The position numbers and the translations under genes were made by a program. Under the pieces are notes generated by a model. That model ran no database searches. It had not been told where the DNA came from and saw only the letters and a program-made list of their open reading frames with translations. A stretch of DNA of 42,581 nucleotides from Chloroflexota bacterium. GTDB lineage: Bacteria > Chloroflexota > Dehalococcoidia > Bin125. Positions 16,970-25,130 of the stretch are shown here, in pieces; the stretch's first letter is position 1; each line of letters opens with the position of its first letter. Location: positions 1-42,581 of the forward strand of contig VXQZ01000013.1 of the NCBI GenBank assembly GCA_009838735.1, given 5' to 3'.

Positions 16970-19066
16970 CTAGAGGAACAACGGTCCGAAGACGACGGCG
17001 ACGATCGACATCAGCTTGAGCAGAATGTTGAGCGACGGCCCGGAGGTGTCCTTGAACGGATCCCCGACCGTGTCGCCGACCACCGCCGCGGAGTGGGCGT
17101 CGGAGCCCTTGCCGCCGAAGTTGCCCTCCTCGATGTACTTCTTGGCGTTGTCCCATGCGCCGCCGGCGTTGGCCATCATCAGCGCGAGCATGGCGCCGGC
17201 CGCGATTGAGCCGATCAACAAACCACCGAGCGCCTCGGCCGAGATCACCGCGCCGACGAAAATCGGCACGACCACGGCGATCAGGCCGGGGATGATCATC
17301 TCGCGCAGCGCGCCGTCGGTGGAGATCGAGATGGCTCGTTCGTAGTCGGGATCCTGTGTTCCGTCCATGATGCCCGGCATCTCGCGGAACTGGCGGCGGA
17401 CTTCCTGGACCATCGCCTCGGCGGCTCGTCCCACGGCTCCCATCGAGAGCGCCGAGAACACGAACGGCATCAATGCGCCGATCAGCAACCCAATCAACAC
17501 CTTGTAGTCGAGCAGGTTGAAGACGGCGTTGCCGATGTCGCCCCACACAGTGATCGCGTAGGTCGCGAGCAGGGCCAGTGCGGTCAGCGCGGCCGATCCG
17601 ATGGCGAAGCCCTTGCCCGTCGCGGCGGTGGTGTTGCCGAGTTGGTCGAGCGCGTCGGTGCGCTCGCGCACCTCGGGGTCGAGACCGGCCTGCTCGGCGA
17701 TGCCTCCAGCGTTGTCAGCGACCGGGCCATAGGCGTCGGTCGCGAGCGTCACGCCGAGCGGCGCCAGCATGCCGACAGCGGCCAGCGCGATGGCGTAGAA
17801 CTCACCGAGTTCGTAGGCAATCACAATTGCCACGACGATGGTGATCAGGGGGATCAGTGTCGACATCATGCCGAGGCTCAGTCCGCCGATGATGATCGGT
17901 CCGGTGCCTGACTCGGCCTGTTGGCTGAGGTTCACCGTCGGCGAGTAGCGCCTGCCGCCGAGGTTGAAACCCTCTGACGACGTGTAACCCTCGGTCACGG
18001 TGCCGATTATCTGTCCGGCAATCAGTCCGACCAAAATGGCGAAGAAGAGATTCCACTTGCTGCCGTCGAGCGAGTCGAGGTCGAGCAAGGCAATGGCGAC
18101 AATGCCACCGATGAGGACAAGCGCAGAAGCGCCGAATACTCCTGCTCGCAGCGCCCACAAGAGGCGGCCCTGATCGGCCTGTTCGCCGGTGCGAACGAAG
18201 AACGTTCCAATCACGGCCGCGAGGATGCCGATGCCCGCGATCAGCATGGGCAGGACGACAAGACCGTCGTCCCATTCGAGGCTGATGTTGGCGGCCAACA
18301 CCGTAGCGGCCAGCGCCATCGTGGCGACCATCGAGCCGACATAGGACTCGAACAGGTCTGCGCCCATGCCGGCTACGTCACCGACGTTGTCGCCCACATT
18401 GTCGGCGATCGTGGCGGGGTTGCGCGGGTCGTCCTCGGGGATACCGGCTTCGACTTTGCCGACGAGGTCGGCGCCGACGTCGGCGGCCTTGGTGTAGATG
18501 CCGCCGCCAACACGGGCGAACAGGGCAATCGAGGATGCGCCGAAGGCGAAGCCGGCCAGTGGCGCGACGTCTTGCCAGATCAGGTACATGATCACGAGAC
18601 CAAGCAGACCCAGTCCGACAACGGTCATGCCCATCACGGTGCCGCTGCCGAACGCGACGCGAAGTGCGGGGTTGAGTCCCTCTCGAGCCTTGGCGGCGGT
18701 GCGCACGTTGGCACGCACGGCGATCAGCATGCCGGCGTAGCCGGCCGAGGCCGACAGGATCGCGCCGATGATGTAGGAAATGGCGGTCGATGAGAAGCGC
18801 TCCCCATCGCCTCCGAATGACCCTCCAAACTTATCGAGCACGTCGAGGTCGATGAAGATCAACAGGACCACAAACACGACTGCGACGAATCCGGCCAGGA
18901 ACGTGTACTCGCGCTTGAGGAACGTCGCAGCGCCGGCCTGGATCGCGCGAGCGATCGTCTTCATCAGGTCGTTGCCTTCGTCCTCAGCAAGCACGTCGCG
19001 CACGCGCACCGCCGCAAACAGCAGCGCGAGCACGGCCGCGATGATGGCGAAGATCAGAATTTCCAT
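16970..19066 (-). CDS. hppA: Membrane-bound ion-pumping pyrophosphatase, potassium-dependent type
   Basis: This protein hydrolyses pyrophosphate to pump H+ (or Na+) across the membrane. The 698-aa product has about 16 transmembrane helices. The signature DVGADLVGKVE and the acidic NPATIADNVGDNVGDVAGMG are intact, as is the C-terminal VVGDTVGDPFKDTSGPS. The GNTTAATGKGFAIGSA stretch has Ala where K+-independent enzymes have Lys (GNTTKA...), which marks the K+-stimulated class. Whether it moves H+ or Na+ cannot be settled by eye. GAGGGG lies seven bases before the ATG. The gene stands alone, with the REP pair downstream. Confidence 0.95.
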   Translation of the reverse strand: MEILIFAIIAAVLALLFAAVRVRDVLAEDEGNDLMKTIARAIQAGAATFLKREYTFLAGFVAVVFVVLLIFIDLDVLDKFGGSFGGDGERFSSTAISYIIGAILSASAGYAGMLIAVRANVRTAAKAREGLNPALRVAFGSGTVMGMTVVGLGLLGLVIMYLIWQDVAPLAGFAFGASSIALFARVGGGIYTKAADVGADLVGKVEAGIPEDDPRNPATIADNVGDNVGDVAGMGADLFESYVGSMVATMALAATVLAANISLEWDDGLVVLPMLIAGIGILAAVIGTFFVRTGEQADQGRLLWALRAGVFGASALVLIGGIVAIALLDLDSLDGSKWNLFFAILVGLIAGQIIGTVTEGYTSSEGFNLGGRRYSPTVNLSQQAESGTGPIIIGGLSLGMMSTLIPLITIVVAIVIAYELGEFYAIALAAVGMLAPLGVTLATDAYGPVADNAGGIAEQAGLDPEVRERTDALDQLGNTTAATGKGFAIGSAALTALALLATYAITVWGDIGNAVFNLLDYKVLIGLLIGALMPFVFSALSMGAVGRAAEAMVQEVRRQFREMPGIMDGTQDPDYERAISISTDGALREMIIPGLIAVVVPIFVGAVISAEALGGLLIGSIAAGAMLALMMANAGGAWDNAKKYIEEGNFGGKGSDAHSAAVVGDTVGDPFKDTSGPSLNILLKLMSIVAVVFGPLFL

Positions 19067-19142
19067 GCAGGTCCCCTCACGAACAGGTCAATCCCGTGCG
19101 GTTCCGGTAACAGGCGGACAGGCTGCTCCGCCCGTCGGCAAG

Positions 19143-19213
19143 ATATCGCCCAGGCCATAACGCGGCAATTCCGTGATTTACAGGGGCGAGCGCGGCAATG
19201 ACGGAGTCGAGGA
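19143..19213. repeat. Imperfect intergenic repeat remnant with two CGCGGCAAT copies
   Basis: In the gap between hppA and the first fmdB gene, CGCGGCAAT occurs twice in direct orientation, around a stretch reading CCGTGATTTACAGGGGCGAG. It resembles a decayed interspersed repeat. No gene is evident in the 147-base gap. Confidence 0.3.
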
Positions 19214-19558
19214 CTACAGGTCCTTGACCGGGTCCGGCAGGTCGCCGTCGCGCGCGGCGTCGATCATCTGCTTTGCTTCAGCCGGCATCTCGACGCCCAT
19301 CTGGTCGAATCGCTCTTCGGCCCAACGCCCGATCTGGCGCGGGTCTCGATAGGCGTCCGGTCCGGCGCCGGGACCGGGCGAACCGTATTGCTCCAAGACC
19401 TGCGCCTCGGTCTTGGGTGTGGCGAAACGGGAGATCACCCGTTCCATCTCCGTAGACGGACAGGTCTCACAGGCCGGGATCTTGGCCCGTTCCAGCGAGC
19501 GATGAAATTGCTCCTGCACGTGACCGCATTGCTGGCATCGGTATTCGTAGATCGGCAC
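19214..19558 (-). CDS. FmdB family zinc ribbon protein (first copy)
   Basis: This is a 114-aa protein with the FmdB regulatory-protein zinc ribbon: MPIYEYRCQQCGHVQEQFH with C8/C11 and a second pair C30/C33 (CETC). The C-terminal half is an extension rich in charged and Pro/Gly residues, with no recognisable fold. The start is GTG with an AGGAGG ribbon site about seven bases upstream. It follows a second, shorter FmdB gene by 32 bases. The exact role of these small proteins is unknown; some members were linked to amidase or formamidase regulation. Confidence 0.88.
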   Translation of the reverse strand: MPIYEYRCQQCGHVQEQFHRSLERAKIPACETCPSTEMERVISRFATPKTEAQVLEQYGSPGPGAGPDAYRDPRQIGRWAEERFDQMGVEMPAEAKQMIDAARDGDLPDPVKDL

Positions 19559-19590
19559 GTGCGGCCTCCTCTGGCGCTTGAGTGCGCTGG

Positions 19591-19863
19591 TCAGGCGAGA
19601 TCAGCAGGCAATTCTGGCGCGGCTCCAGCCGATTTTCGCCAGGCGGCAACGGACTCCGGATCGTCGGCGTCAACGTCGTCGAGCGTTTCGAATCCGGGAA
19701 ACGACAACTCCGTCTTCGAGCGGAATCGAGAAAACCGGGTCTGCAGCTTGCCCTCCCGGCACTCGGGACAGCCCGGCAGCGGATCATTCTTGGTTCGCAC
19801 GCGGCGCTGAAACAGCTCGACGGTACGTGCGCAGTCGGGACAGTAGTACTCGTAGATCGGCAT
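19591..19863 (-). CDS. FmdB family zinc ribbon protein (second copy)
   Basis: This is a 90-aa paralogue of the neighbouring FmdB protein. It shares the opening MPIYEYYCPDC (C8, C11) and has the second cysteine pair at C32/C35 (CPEC). The C-terminal tails of the two are not similar, suggesting different partners. It starts with ATG and lies 32 bases after yraN, so fmdB genes, yraN and rnhB may be one transcription unit. Confidence 0.88.
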   Translation of the reverse strand: MPIYEYYCPDCARTVELFQRRVRTKNDPLPGCPECREGKLQTRFSRFRSKTELSFPGFETLDDVDADDPESVAAWRKSAGAAPELPADLA

Positions 19864-19895
19864 GTCAACGGTCCGGCTCCGGCTATGCCCTCAGC

Positions 19896-20303
19896 TTAGT
19901 CGTCGATCGGTTCGTCTTCGACTGCATCCTGAATGTGCGCCACGACGGTCAGCCGCCCGCGATGGTCGGGCGCAATGATCATCACGTCGACCCGGATGTC
20001 GATCTCTGCCTCCTGCTCGGCCAGCAATCCGTGCGCCAGCCGTCGCAACTGACGTTGCTTGCGCGGACCGACCGATTGCGCCGCTTCGACCGCGTAGCGC
20101 CGATCGCTGCGGCTGCGGACCTCGACGATCACGTAGCTCCCGTCGGCATCGACGGCGATGATGTCGGCTTCGCCCCATCGCCTGCGGTAGTTGCGCTCGA
20201 CAATCCGATAGCCGCGCGATTTCAGGTAGGTGGCGGCCAGATCCTCGCCGGCGGCGCCCAGCGCCTGCTTGCTGTCGGTCTTGCGGTCAGGAAGCGGCGG
20301 CAT
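19896..20303 (-). CDS. yraN: YraN family protein (UPF0102, predicted endonuclease fold)
   Basis: This is a 135-aa protein of the UPF0102 family, related to Holliday-junction and restriction endonuclease folds. Conserved features are GAAGEDLAATYLKSRGYRIVERNYR, then GEADIIAVD and VIVEVRSRS, the family's GExD...(V)EV(K/R) catalytic-type motif. Here the usual Lys of EVK is Arg. The start overlaps the end of rnhB by 17 bases. The rnhB-yraN pair is a well-known association. Nuclease activity is not proven for most family members. Confidence 0.9.
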   Translation of the reverse strand: MPPLPDRKTDSKQALGAAGEDLAATYLKSRGYRIVERNYRRRWGEADIIAVDADGSYVIVEVRSRSDRRYAVEAAQSVGPRKQRQLRRLAHGLLAEQEAEIDIRVDVMIIAPDHRGRLTVVAHIQDAVEDEPIDD

Positions 20304-20943
20304 CGAGAGCGAAACGCTGCTGACTCAGCGCGGCCACCGGCGCGAATGAGCGTCGATGTTCGGGACAGGGTCCCAGTTGTTCCAGGGCGCGCAGATGCCC
20401 GGGAGAGCCGTATCCCTTGTGGCGCGCGAATCCGTAGCCGGGATACTGCTCATCCAGTGAGATCATCCACGCGTCGCGAGCCGTTTTGGCGATGATCGAT
20501 GCCGCGGCAATGGATGCGACCGAGGCGTCGCCTTTGACGACCATCTCGGTTCGCACGGCGAGCCGAAGATCATCGCGGCCGTCGGCGATCACCACATCGG
20601 GGGCCGCGGGCAACTGCTCGAGCGCTCGTCGGCACGCGAGCCGCAACGCGGCCGTCATTCCGATCTCGTCCAACTCGGTCGCATGTACCCAGCCCAGCGC
20701 CCATTGCAACGATCCCTCACGAATCTGCGGAGCCAGCAGTTCCCGTTGCCGGGCGCTCAGCTGCTTGCTGTCGCGCAATTCGGACAGCCAGGCCGGCCGA
20801 CGGTCCAGCGGCAGCGACACCGCGGCCGTCACCACCGGCCCGGCCAGCGGTCCGCGCCCGACTTCGTCGAGGCCGACGATGGAGCGCGCGCCGTTGCGCC
20901 AATGCTGCAGTTCTCGCCGTCGGGTCGGAACCTGTCTGGACAC
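20287..20943 (-). CDS. rnhB: Ribonuclease HII
   Basis: RNase HII cleaves RNA in RNA:DNA hybrids and at single ribonucleotides in DNA. The 218-aa product has the metal-binding DEVGRGPLAGP (D26, E27), LRDSKQLSARQRE, an Asp in VVIADGR, the KGDASVASIAAASIIAKTARD block and HKGYGSPGH. The start is GTG with no Shine-Dalgarno. A TAGCAT box six bases before the GTG predicts a leaderless transcript. It overlaps yraN. Confidence 0.96.
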   Translation of the reverse strand: MSRQVPTRRRELQHWRNGARSIVGLDEVGRGPLAGPVVTAAVSLPLDRRPAWLSELRDSKQLSARQRELLAPQIREGSLQWALGWVHATELDEIGMTAALRLACRRALEQLPAAPDVVIADGRDDLRLAVRTEMVVKGDASVASIAAASIIAKTARDAWMISLDEQYPGYGFARHKGYGSPGHLRALEQLGPCPEHRRSFAPVAALSQQRFALDAAAS

Positions 20944-20949
20944 GTCACG

Positions 20950-20955
20950 ATGCTA
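20950..20955 (-). promoter_or_regulatory. Putative -10 (TAGCAT) of leaderless rnhB
   Basis: TAGCAT on the minus strand is followed by CGTGAC and the rnhB GTG. It lies in the 42-base gap after the permease stop, so rnhB can be transcribed independently. No -35 consensus is visible. Confidence 0.4.
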
Positions 20956-20985
20956 CCGCCAATCGTTATGTCTGGCGAGCACTCG

Positions 20986-22725
20986 CTAGGCGCTGCCCTC
21001 AACCTGCACTATGACGATGTCCACGCCGTGGAACTTCTGGTGCCGCACATTCGAGGCATAGTGACGGAGCAATCTGAGCGAGAGCTCGCCCTCCGCAGCC
21101 AGCGCCGCCTCGTTTGTCAGGTACGCCATTTGGTCCTCGATGTTCTCTCGACTCATGGTGGCGACGAACTCCAACTCCACCATTCCCGATTGCGGTCTAG
21201 CGAGGACGATCAGGCGGGGAGTGTTCGGCTGATCATCCCCGTCGTCGTCCGCGAGCAGCGTGGCCAGCGTTTCTTCGCCGGCCGAGCGCAGCCGCCGGCT
21301 TGACGCCTCGTTCCAGCCCAGACGCGCTGCGGTATCGGTCAGAAACTCGTCAATCGCTGAGAGCGAGGCCATGTCCAGCGTCACCTCCAGTCGAGAAGCC
21401 CGTGAACTCAGCGCTTCGATCAACAGCGTCATCCCGATCGCCACGACCGCGCCGATCATCACACCGTTGCTCAGCAGTCCGCCCAGTTCATCGCCCAGCA
21501 GGTCGCGCATGACTTCGTGGTTGTGCAGGCCCAGACCCAGCGTGATGGCCAGCGCGACGATCAGACTTCGTCGGGGATCGAGGCCGTCGCGGAGGATCGT
21601 CTGCACGCCGCCGACAAAGAAGAACCCCATCGCCAGCATCAGGTAGGCGGCCAACACGGGCCCCGGGATGCTGAGCAGGACTCCCGCAAATTTGGCGAAG
21701 AAGGCGAGGGCCACAAAGACGACAGCCACACCGATACCGACCCGTCGTGATGCGACGCCGGTCAGATTGGTCAGGGTCAGGACATATGACGAATAGACGG
21801 AAATCGGCGGCGTGCCGGCGATTCCAGCCAACAACATGCCAATGCCGTTCACGCTGACCATGCCCTGGACCTTGCGGAAGTCGATCGCCGACGGTCGCCG
21901 CCGGGAAGCTTGCTGGATCACCACGCTGTCGGTGATGGTCTTGAGGCCCACCACCAGGGTGAGAATCGCGAACGTTGGCAACAACGCCCAGAATTCGTTG
22001 CCGAAGGACAGGTCGAATCCCAGTTCCGGTACATCCGGGACGCCGAACCAGCTGGCTTCGCCGATTCGCCGGGCGTCAAACTCACCGAACCCGACCGTGA
22101 CCAGGCAACCGACAACGATGCTGACAAACGGCGCGATCAGCCGCCATCTTCCGCGCGCTTTGAGCGTCATGACCACTGACGCGAGCAATGTGATGCCGGC
22201 AATCGTCGGTCCCGCTGCCCCCGGCGCGTCTGCCGACAGCGTTTGGATGTTGTTGAAGGCAAGCGGCAGCACGGTGACCGCGATCAGGATCATGACCGTG
22301 CCGGTAACCAGCGGCGTCACAATCCGGCGAAGGAGCGGCAGCCACCAGGCCAGCGCCACCTGAATCACACAGGAGGCAGCCAACAGCGTCGCAAGGATCT
22401 CCGGTCCGGCCGTGGATACTGCGACCACTGTGATTCCGATGAACTGCATGGTCGGACCGGAGATCACGACGTGACCTCCTCCGAACCGCCAGGCCTGGAG
22501 TGACTGAAGCGCAGTCACCACTGCATTGATCAGCAGTGCGGCAAACACGCCCCAGGTCAGGTAGCTGTCATCAAGGCCCGAGGAACGGACCGTGATGGCG
22601 ACGATCAGGACCGTCGGCGCGAGCACCAACGCCGCGCCCTGTAGGCCGACCACGAGCGCGATGAGAGGCGGACACGCCTCGTCAGCTTCGAACCGGATGG
22701 GCGCGCTGTCGGGCCTGGCAGCCAA
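20986..22725 (-). CDS. NCS2-type nucleobase permease fused to a C-terminal RsbW-like (HATPase_c_2) domain
   Basis: This is a 579-aa protein. Residues ~20-435 form a uracil/xanthine permease-like membrane domain with about 14 hydrophobic segments; FGGGHVVISGPTMQFIGI resembles the substrate-site region of NCS2 carriers. Residues ~440-579 are soluble. LDMASLSAIDEFLTDTAARL, the EETLATLL helix, a beta segment (LIVLARPQ, VELEFVA) and a late SLRLLRHYAS-IVIVQV match the layout of RsbW-type anti-sigma kinases. The N-box Asn is replaced by Thr and no DxGxG box is seen, so ATP binding is doubtful. The start is TTG, with GGAG nine bases before it and an in-frame TAG upstream. A hairpin sits just before that site. 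The substrate is probably a nucleobase, unproven. Confidence 0.8.
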   Translation of the reverse strand: MAARPDSAPIRFEADEACPPLIALVVGLQGAALVLAPTVLIVAITVRSSGLDDSYLTWGVFAALLINAVVTALQSLQAWRFGGGHVVISGPTMQFIGITVVAVSTAGPEILATLLAASCVIQVALAWWLPLLRRIVTPLVTGTVMILIAVTVLPLAFNNIQTLSADAPGAAGPTIAGITLLASVVMTLKARGRWRLIAPFVSIVVGCLVTVGFGEFDARRIGEASWFGVPDVPELGFDLSFGNEFWALLPTFAILTLVVGLKTITDSVVIQQASRRRPSAIDFRKVQGMVSVNGIGMLLAGIAGTPPISVYSSYVLTLTNLTGVASRRVGIGVAVVFVALAFFAKFAGVLLSIPGPVLAAYLMLAMGFFFVGGVQTILRDGLDPRRSLIVALAITLGLGLHNHEVMRDLLGDELGGLLSNGVMIGAVVAIGMTLLIEALSSRASRLEVTLDMASLSAIDEFLTDTAARLGWNEASSRRLRSAGEETLATLLADDDGDDQPNTPRLIVLARPQSGMVELEFVATMSRENIEDQMAYLTNEAALAAEGELSLRLLRHYASNVRHQKFHGVDIVIVQVEGSA

Positions 22726-22743
22726 CAGTCCGTTCTCCGCCTA

Positions 22744-22787
22744 GCGAGCATCACCCACAACGTCATGCTCGCGCCGCCGATGCTCGG
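22744..22787 (-). promoter_or_regulatory. 8-bp inverted repeat in the 5' leader of the permease gene, plus a third half-site
   Basis: On the minus strand GCGAGCAT (22765-22772), a 13-base loop and ATGCTCGC (22744-22751) form a perfect 8-bp stem ending a few bases before the GGCGGAG ribosome-binding site. A third copy of the half-site, CCGAGCAT, lies at 22780-22787. It could be an RNA hairpin that gates translation or a DNA operator. It does not match the purine riboswitch consensus that I know. Confidence 0.45.
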
Positions 22788-22839
22788 TGAATCCTAACGG
22801 ACGGCCAGAGACGACAGCGCGGCGTCGCAACAGGAACAA

Positions 22840-22859
22840 TGCAAGAACGGTGCAAGAAC
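22840..22859. promoter_or_regulatory. Tandem TGCAAGAAC direct repeat, 11-bp period
   Basis: TGCAAGAAC occurs at 22840-22848 and 22851-22859, one helical turn apart. A looser third copy (GCAACAGGAAC) lies just upstream. It lies in the divergent region between the permease and ftsH, and is a candidate regulator binding site. Confidence 0.3.
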
Positions 22860-22919
22860 TATGCGCGGAATTCACGTAATGCAGACGCAGGGCGCTCAGC
22901 CGTTGCGATATGCTCAATC

Positions 22920-22973
22920 ATGACCGATGACGCACCCGGCGCGTCCGCCAGTGGCTGGTGCGCGCTGCTGTGA
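22920..22973 (+). CDS. Possible 17-aa upstream ORF before ftsH
   Basis: A TATGCT box (22909-22914) lies five bases before an ATG that opens MTDDAPGASASGWCALL and stops at TGA. That TGA is part of TGAGGGA, the ribosome-binding site of ftsH. The arrangement mimics the leaderless starts elsewhere in the window and could couple or attenuate ftsH translation. The evidence is only positional. Confidence 0.25.
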   Translation: MTDDAPGASASGWCALL

Positions 22974-22986
22974 GGGAATGACCACG

Positions 22987-24996
22987 ATGGGCGGCTCACG
23001 CTTCAAACGCAGCTTCCTGGTCTACCTGCTGATCGGCGTCGTACTGATCATCGTCATATTCTCGGTCTTCCCGCGCGGCGGCGGATCGAATGAGATCCCC
23101 CTGGCGGGCGGCACCGAATCACTGCTCGAACGAATCAAGAACGACGCCGGTCTGATCGAAGCGGTTCAGGTCGGTTCGGACAAGGTCACCCTGGATTACC
23201 GCGACGGCGCGGAGTCATACGAAACGAACGTCCCCGAAACGGGCTTCGACTTCTTCGAGTTCCTCTCGCGAGAGGGCATTGATGTCGGCTCACAGGGCTT
23301 CCCCGACATCGAAGTGGGCGGCGGCGGCGGTTTCGGTTCGACGATCGCCGGGCTGTTCATCAACCTGTTGCCCTTCCTGCTGATCATCGGACTGATCTTC
23401 TTCTTCCTGCGCCAGGCCCAGGGCCAGGGCTCGCAGGCGATGTCCTTCGGCAAGAGTAAGGCCCGCATGGTCACGGCCAATCGACCAACCGTGACGTTCA
23501 ACGATGTCGCTGGGTGTGACGAGGCCAAGGAAGAGTTGCAGGAGGTTGTTGAATTCCTCAAGTTCCCCGAGCGCTTCGCATCGCTTGGCGCGCGGATTCC
23601 GCGCGGCTGTCTGCTCGTCGGACCGCCGGGCACTGGCAAGACGCTGATCGCCCGCGCCGTGGCCGGCGAAGCCGGCGTGCCGTTCTTCTCGATCTCCGGC
23701 TCCGAGTTCGTCGAGATGTTCGTCGGCGTCGGCGCCAGCCGGGTCCGCGACCTGTTCGAGCAGGCCAAGCGCAACGCGCCCTGCATCGTCTTTGTCGACG
23801 AGATAGACGCGGTCGGCCGCCAGCGCGGCGCGGGCGTCGGCGGTTCTCACGACGAGCGCGAGCAGACGCTCAATCAGATCCTGGTTGAGATGGACGGCTT
23901 CGACACCAACACCAACGTGATTGTCGTTGCGGCCACCAACCGCCCCGACATCCTCGACCCGGCGCTGCTGCGCCCCGGGCGCTTCGACCGCCGAGTCGTC
24001 CTGGACGCGCCTGACGTCAAGGGCCGCGTCGCCATCCTCGATGTCCATGTCCGCGGGAAACCGCTGGCCGAGGAAGTCGACCTCCACACGATCGCCAAGG
24101 AAACGCCCGGCTTCTCGGGCGCCGAGTTGGCCAATCTGCTCAACGAAGCGGCCATCCTCGCCGCACGGCGACAGAAGAAGCACATCACCCAGGCCGAAGT
24201 CGAGGAGGCGGTCGACCGCGTCATGGCCGGTCCCGAGCGCAAGTCGCGGCTGCTTGTCGGGCGCGAGAAAGAAATCGTCGCCTTCCACGAGGGCGGCCAC
24301 GCACTGGTCGCTTCGCACATCCCTGGGCACGACCCTGTGCACAAGGTCACGATCGTCCCGCGCGGCATGGCCGGCGGCTACACCCGCTATCTGCCTGAGT
24401 CCGAGCATCGGTTGGCCGGCAAGACCTACTACGAAGGCTTCATGGCCTCCGCCTTGGGTGGTCACGCAGCCGAGGAACTTGTCTTTGGCGAGATGACCAC
24501 CGGCGCGCACGACGACCTGAGCAAGGTCACTCAAATCGCCCGCGCCATGATCACGCAGTGGGGCATGTCGGAGCGGCTCGGCGCGCGCACCTTCGGCAAG
24601 AAGGAATCAATGGTCTTCCTCGGTCGTGACATCTCCGAGCAGCGCGACTACTCCGAGATGGTGGCCGAACAAATCGACGAAGAACTGCGCGAAATCATCG
24701 ACCGCGCCCGCGATCGCGCCCGGACGATCCTGCGTCGCAACCGCGAGCAGCTCGACCTGCTCGCGACGCGGCTGATGGAAGTCGAGACGCTTGAGGGCGA
24801 CGACCTCAAAGCAATCCTCGCCTGGCAGCCGGGCGACGCCGTACCGCAGCCGACCCCACCGCCTCCGCCGCCCGAGCCGACCCCGCCTCCGAGCGCGTCG
24901 GGCGACGACGCACCGGAGGAGGAGCGCGAACCGCTGATGCCGCCCAAGCCAGGCCTCGCCTGGGGCGGCAACCAGAACAGCAGCTCGCTGGACTGA
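22987..24996 (+). CDS. ftsH: ATP-dependent zinc metalloprotease FtsH
   Basis: FtsH is a membrane-anchored AAA+ protease that removes damaged membrane and regulatory proteins. The 669-aa product has transmembrane helices at ~9-28 and ~118-141, Walker A GPPGTGKT (212-219), Walker B IVFVDEID (D271, E272), and the SRH ending in RPGRFDRR. The zinc site is HEGGH (434-438), with Gly in place of the usual Ala. The third ligand region [16 protein letters not shown] is present. The C-terminal ~50 residues are Pro-rich and disordered. I chose the ATG at 22987 because GAGGGA is nine bases before it. ATGs at 22978 and 22927 are in frame. It precedes the rplU ribosomal cluster. Confidence 0.96.
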   Translation: MGGSRFKRSFLVYLLIGVVLIIVIFSVFPRGGGSNEIPLAGGTESLLERIKNDAGLIEAVQVGSDKVTLDYRDGAESYETNVPETGFDFFEFLSREGIDVGSQGFPDIEVGGGGGFGSTIAGLFINLLPFLLIIGLIFFFLRQAQGQGSQAMSFGKSKARMVTANRPTVTFNDVAGCDEAKEELQEVVEFLKFPERFASLGARIPRGCLLVGPPGTGKTLIARAVAGEAGVPFFSISGSEFVEMFVGVGASRVRDLFEQAKRNAPCIVFVDEIDAVGRQRGAGVGGSHDEREQTLNQILVEMDGFDTNTNVIVVAATNRPDILDPALLRPGRFDRRVVLDAPDVKGRVAILDVHVRGKPLAEEVDLHTIAKETPGFSGAELANLLNEAAILAARRQKKHITQAEVEEAVDRVMAGPERKSRLLVGREKEIVAFHEGGHALVASHIPGHDPVHKVTIVPRGMAGGYTRYLPESEHRLAGKTYYEGFMASALGGHAAEELVFGEMTTGAHDDLSKVTQIARAMITQWGMSERLGARTFGKKESMVFLGRDISEQRDYSEMVAEQIDEELREIIDRARDRARTILRRNREQLDLLATRLMEVETLEGDDLKAILAWQPGDAVPQPTPPPPPPEPTPPPSASGDDAPEEEREPLMPPKPGLAWGGNQNSSSLD

Positions 24997-25007
24997 CGCT
25001 TCCACGG

Positions 25008-25045
25008 CAGCCAACCATCGAGGGTGTAGAGTTCTGTGTTGGCTG
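25008..25045 (+). terminator. Stem-loop after ftsH
   Basis: CAGCCAAC (25008-25015) and GTTGGCTG (25038-25045) form a perfect 8-bp stem around a 22-base loop, 12 bases past the ftsH stop. No T-run follows, so termination is only possible. Confidence 0.3.
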
Positions 25046-25078
25046 GTCGCTTGACGGCTGACCAGCGCTGGCTACGCT
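25042..25078 (+). promoter_or_regulatory. rplU promoter (TTGACG-N16-TACGCT) with a 7-bp inverted repeat around the -35
   Basis: TTGACG (25051-25056) and TACGCT (25073-25078) are 16 bases apart, 52 bases before the rplU ATG. GCTGGTC (25042-25048) and GACCAGC (25060-25066) are a perfect inverted repeat enclosing the -35 hexamer. This is a possible operator. It also overlaps the tail of the hairpin after ftsH. Confidence 0.45.
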
Positions 25079-25130
25079 GGGTACTTCAGGACCGACAACG
25101 CGATCACCCGAAAATCGACGCGAGACGCAT

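Noticed and set aside
22726..22800. Purine riboswitch ahead of the permease
   Set aside because: The three-way junction and conserved loop sequences of that class are not present; only a hairpin with repeated half-sites is seen.
23290..24534. A 414-codon open frame antisense to ftsH
   Set aside because: The opposite strand encodes FtsH with all its catalytic motifs; this is a GC-rich shadow frame.
24997..25130. Known L21 leader RNA motif upstream of rplU
   Set aside because: I could not match the region to a known ribosomal leader; the hairpins are better explained as an ftsH terminator and a repeat at the -35.
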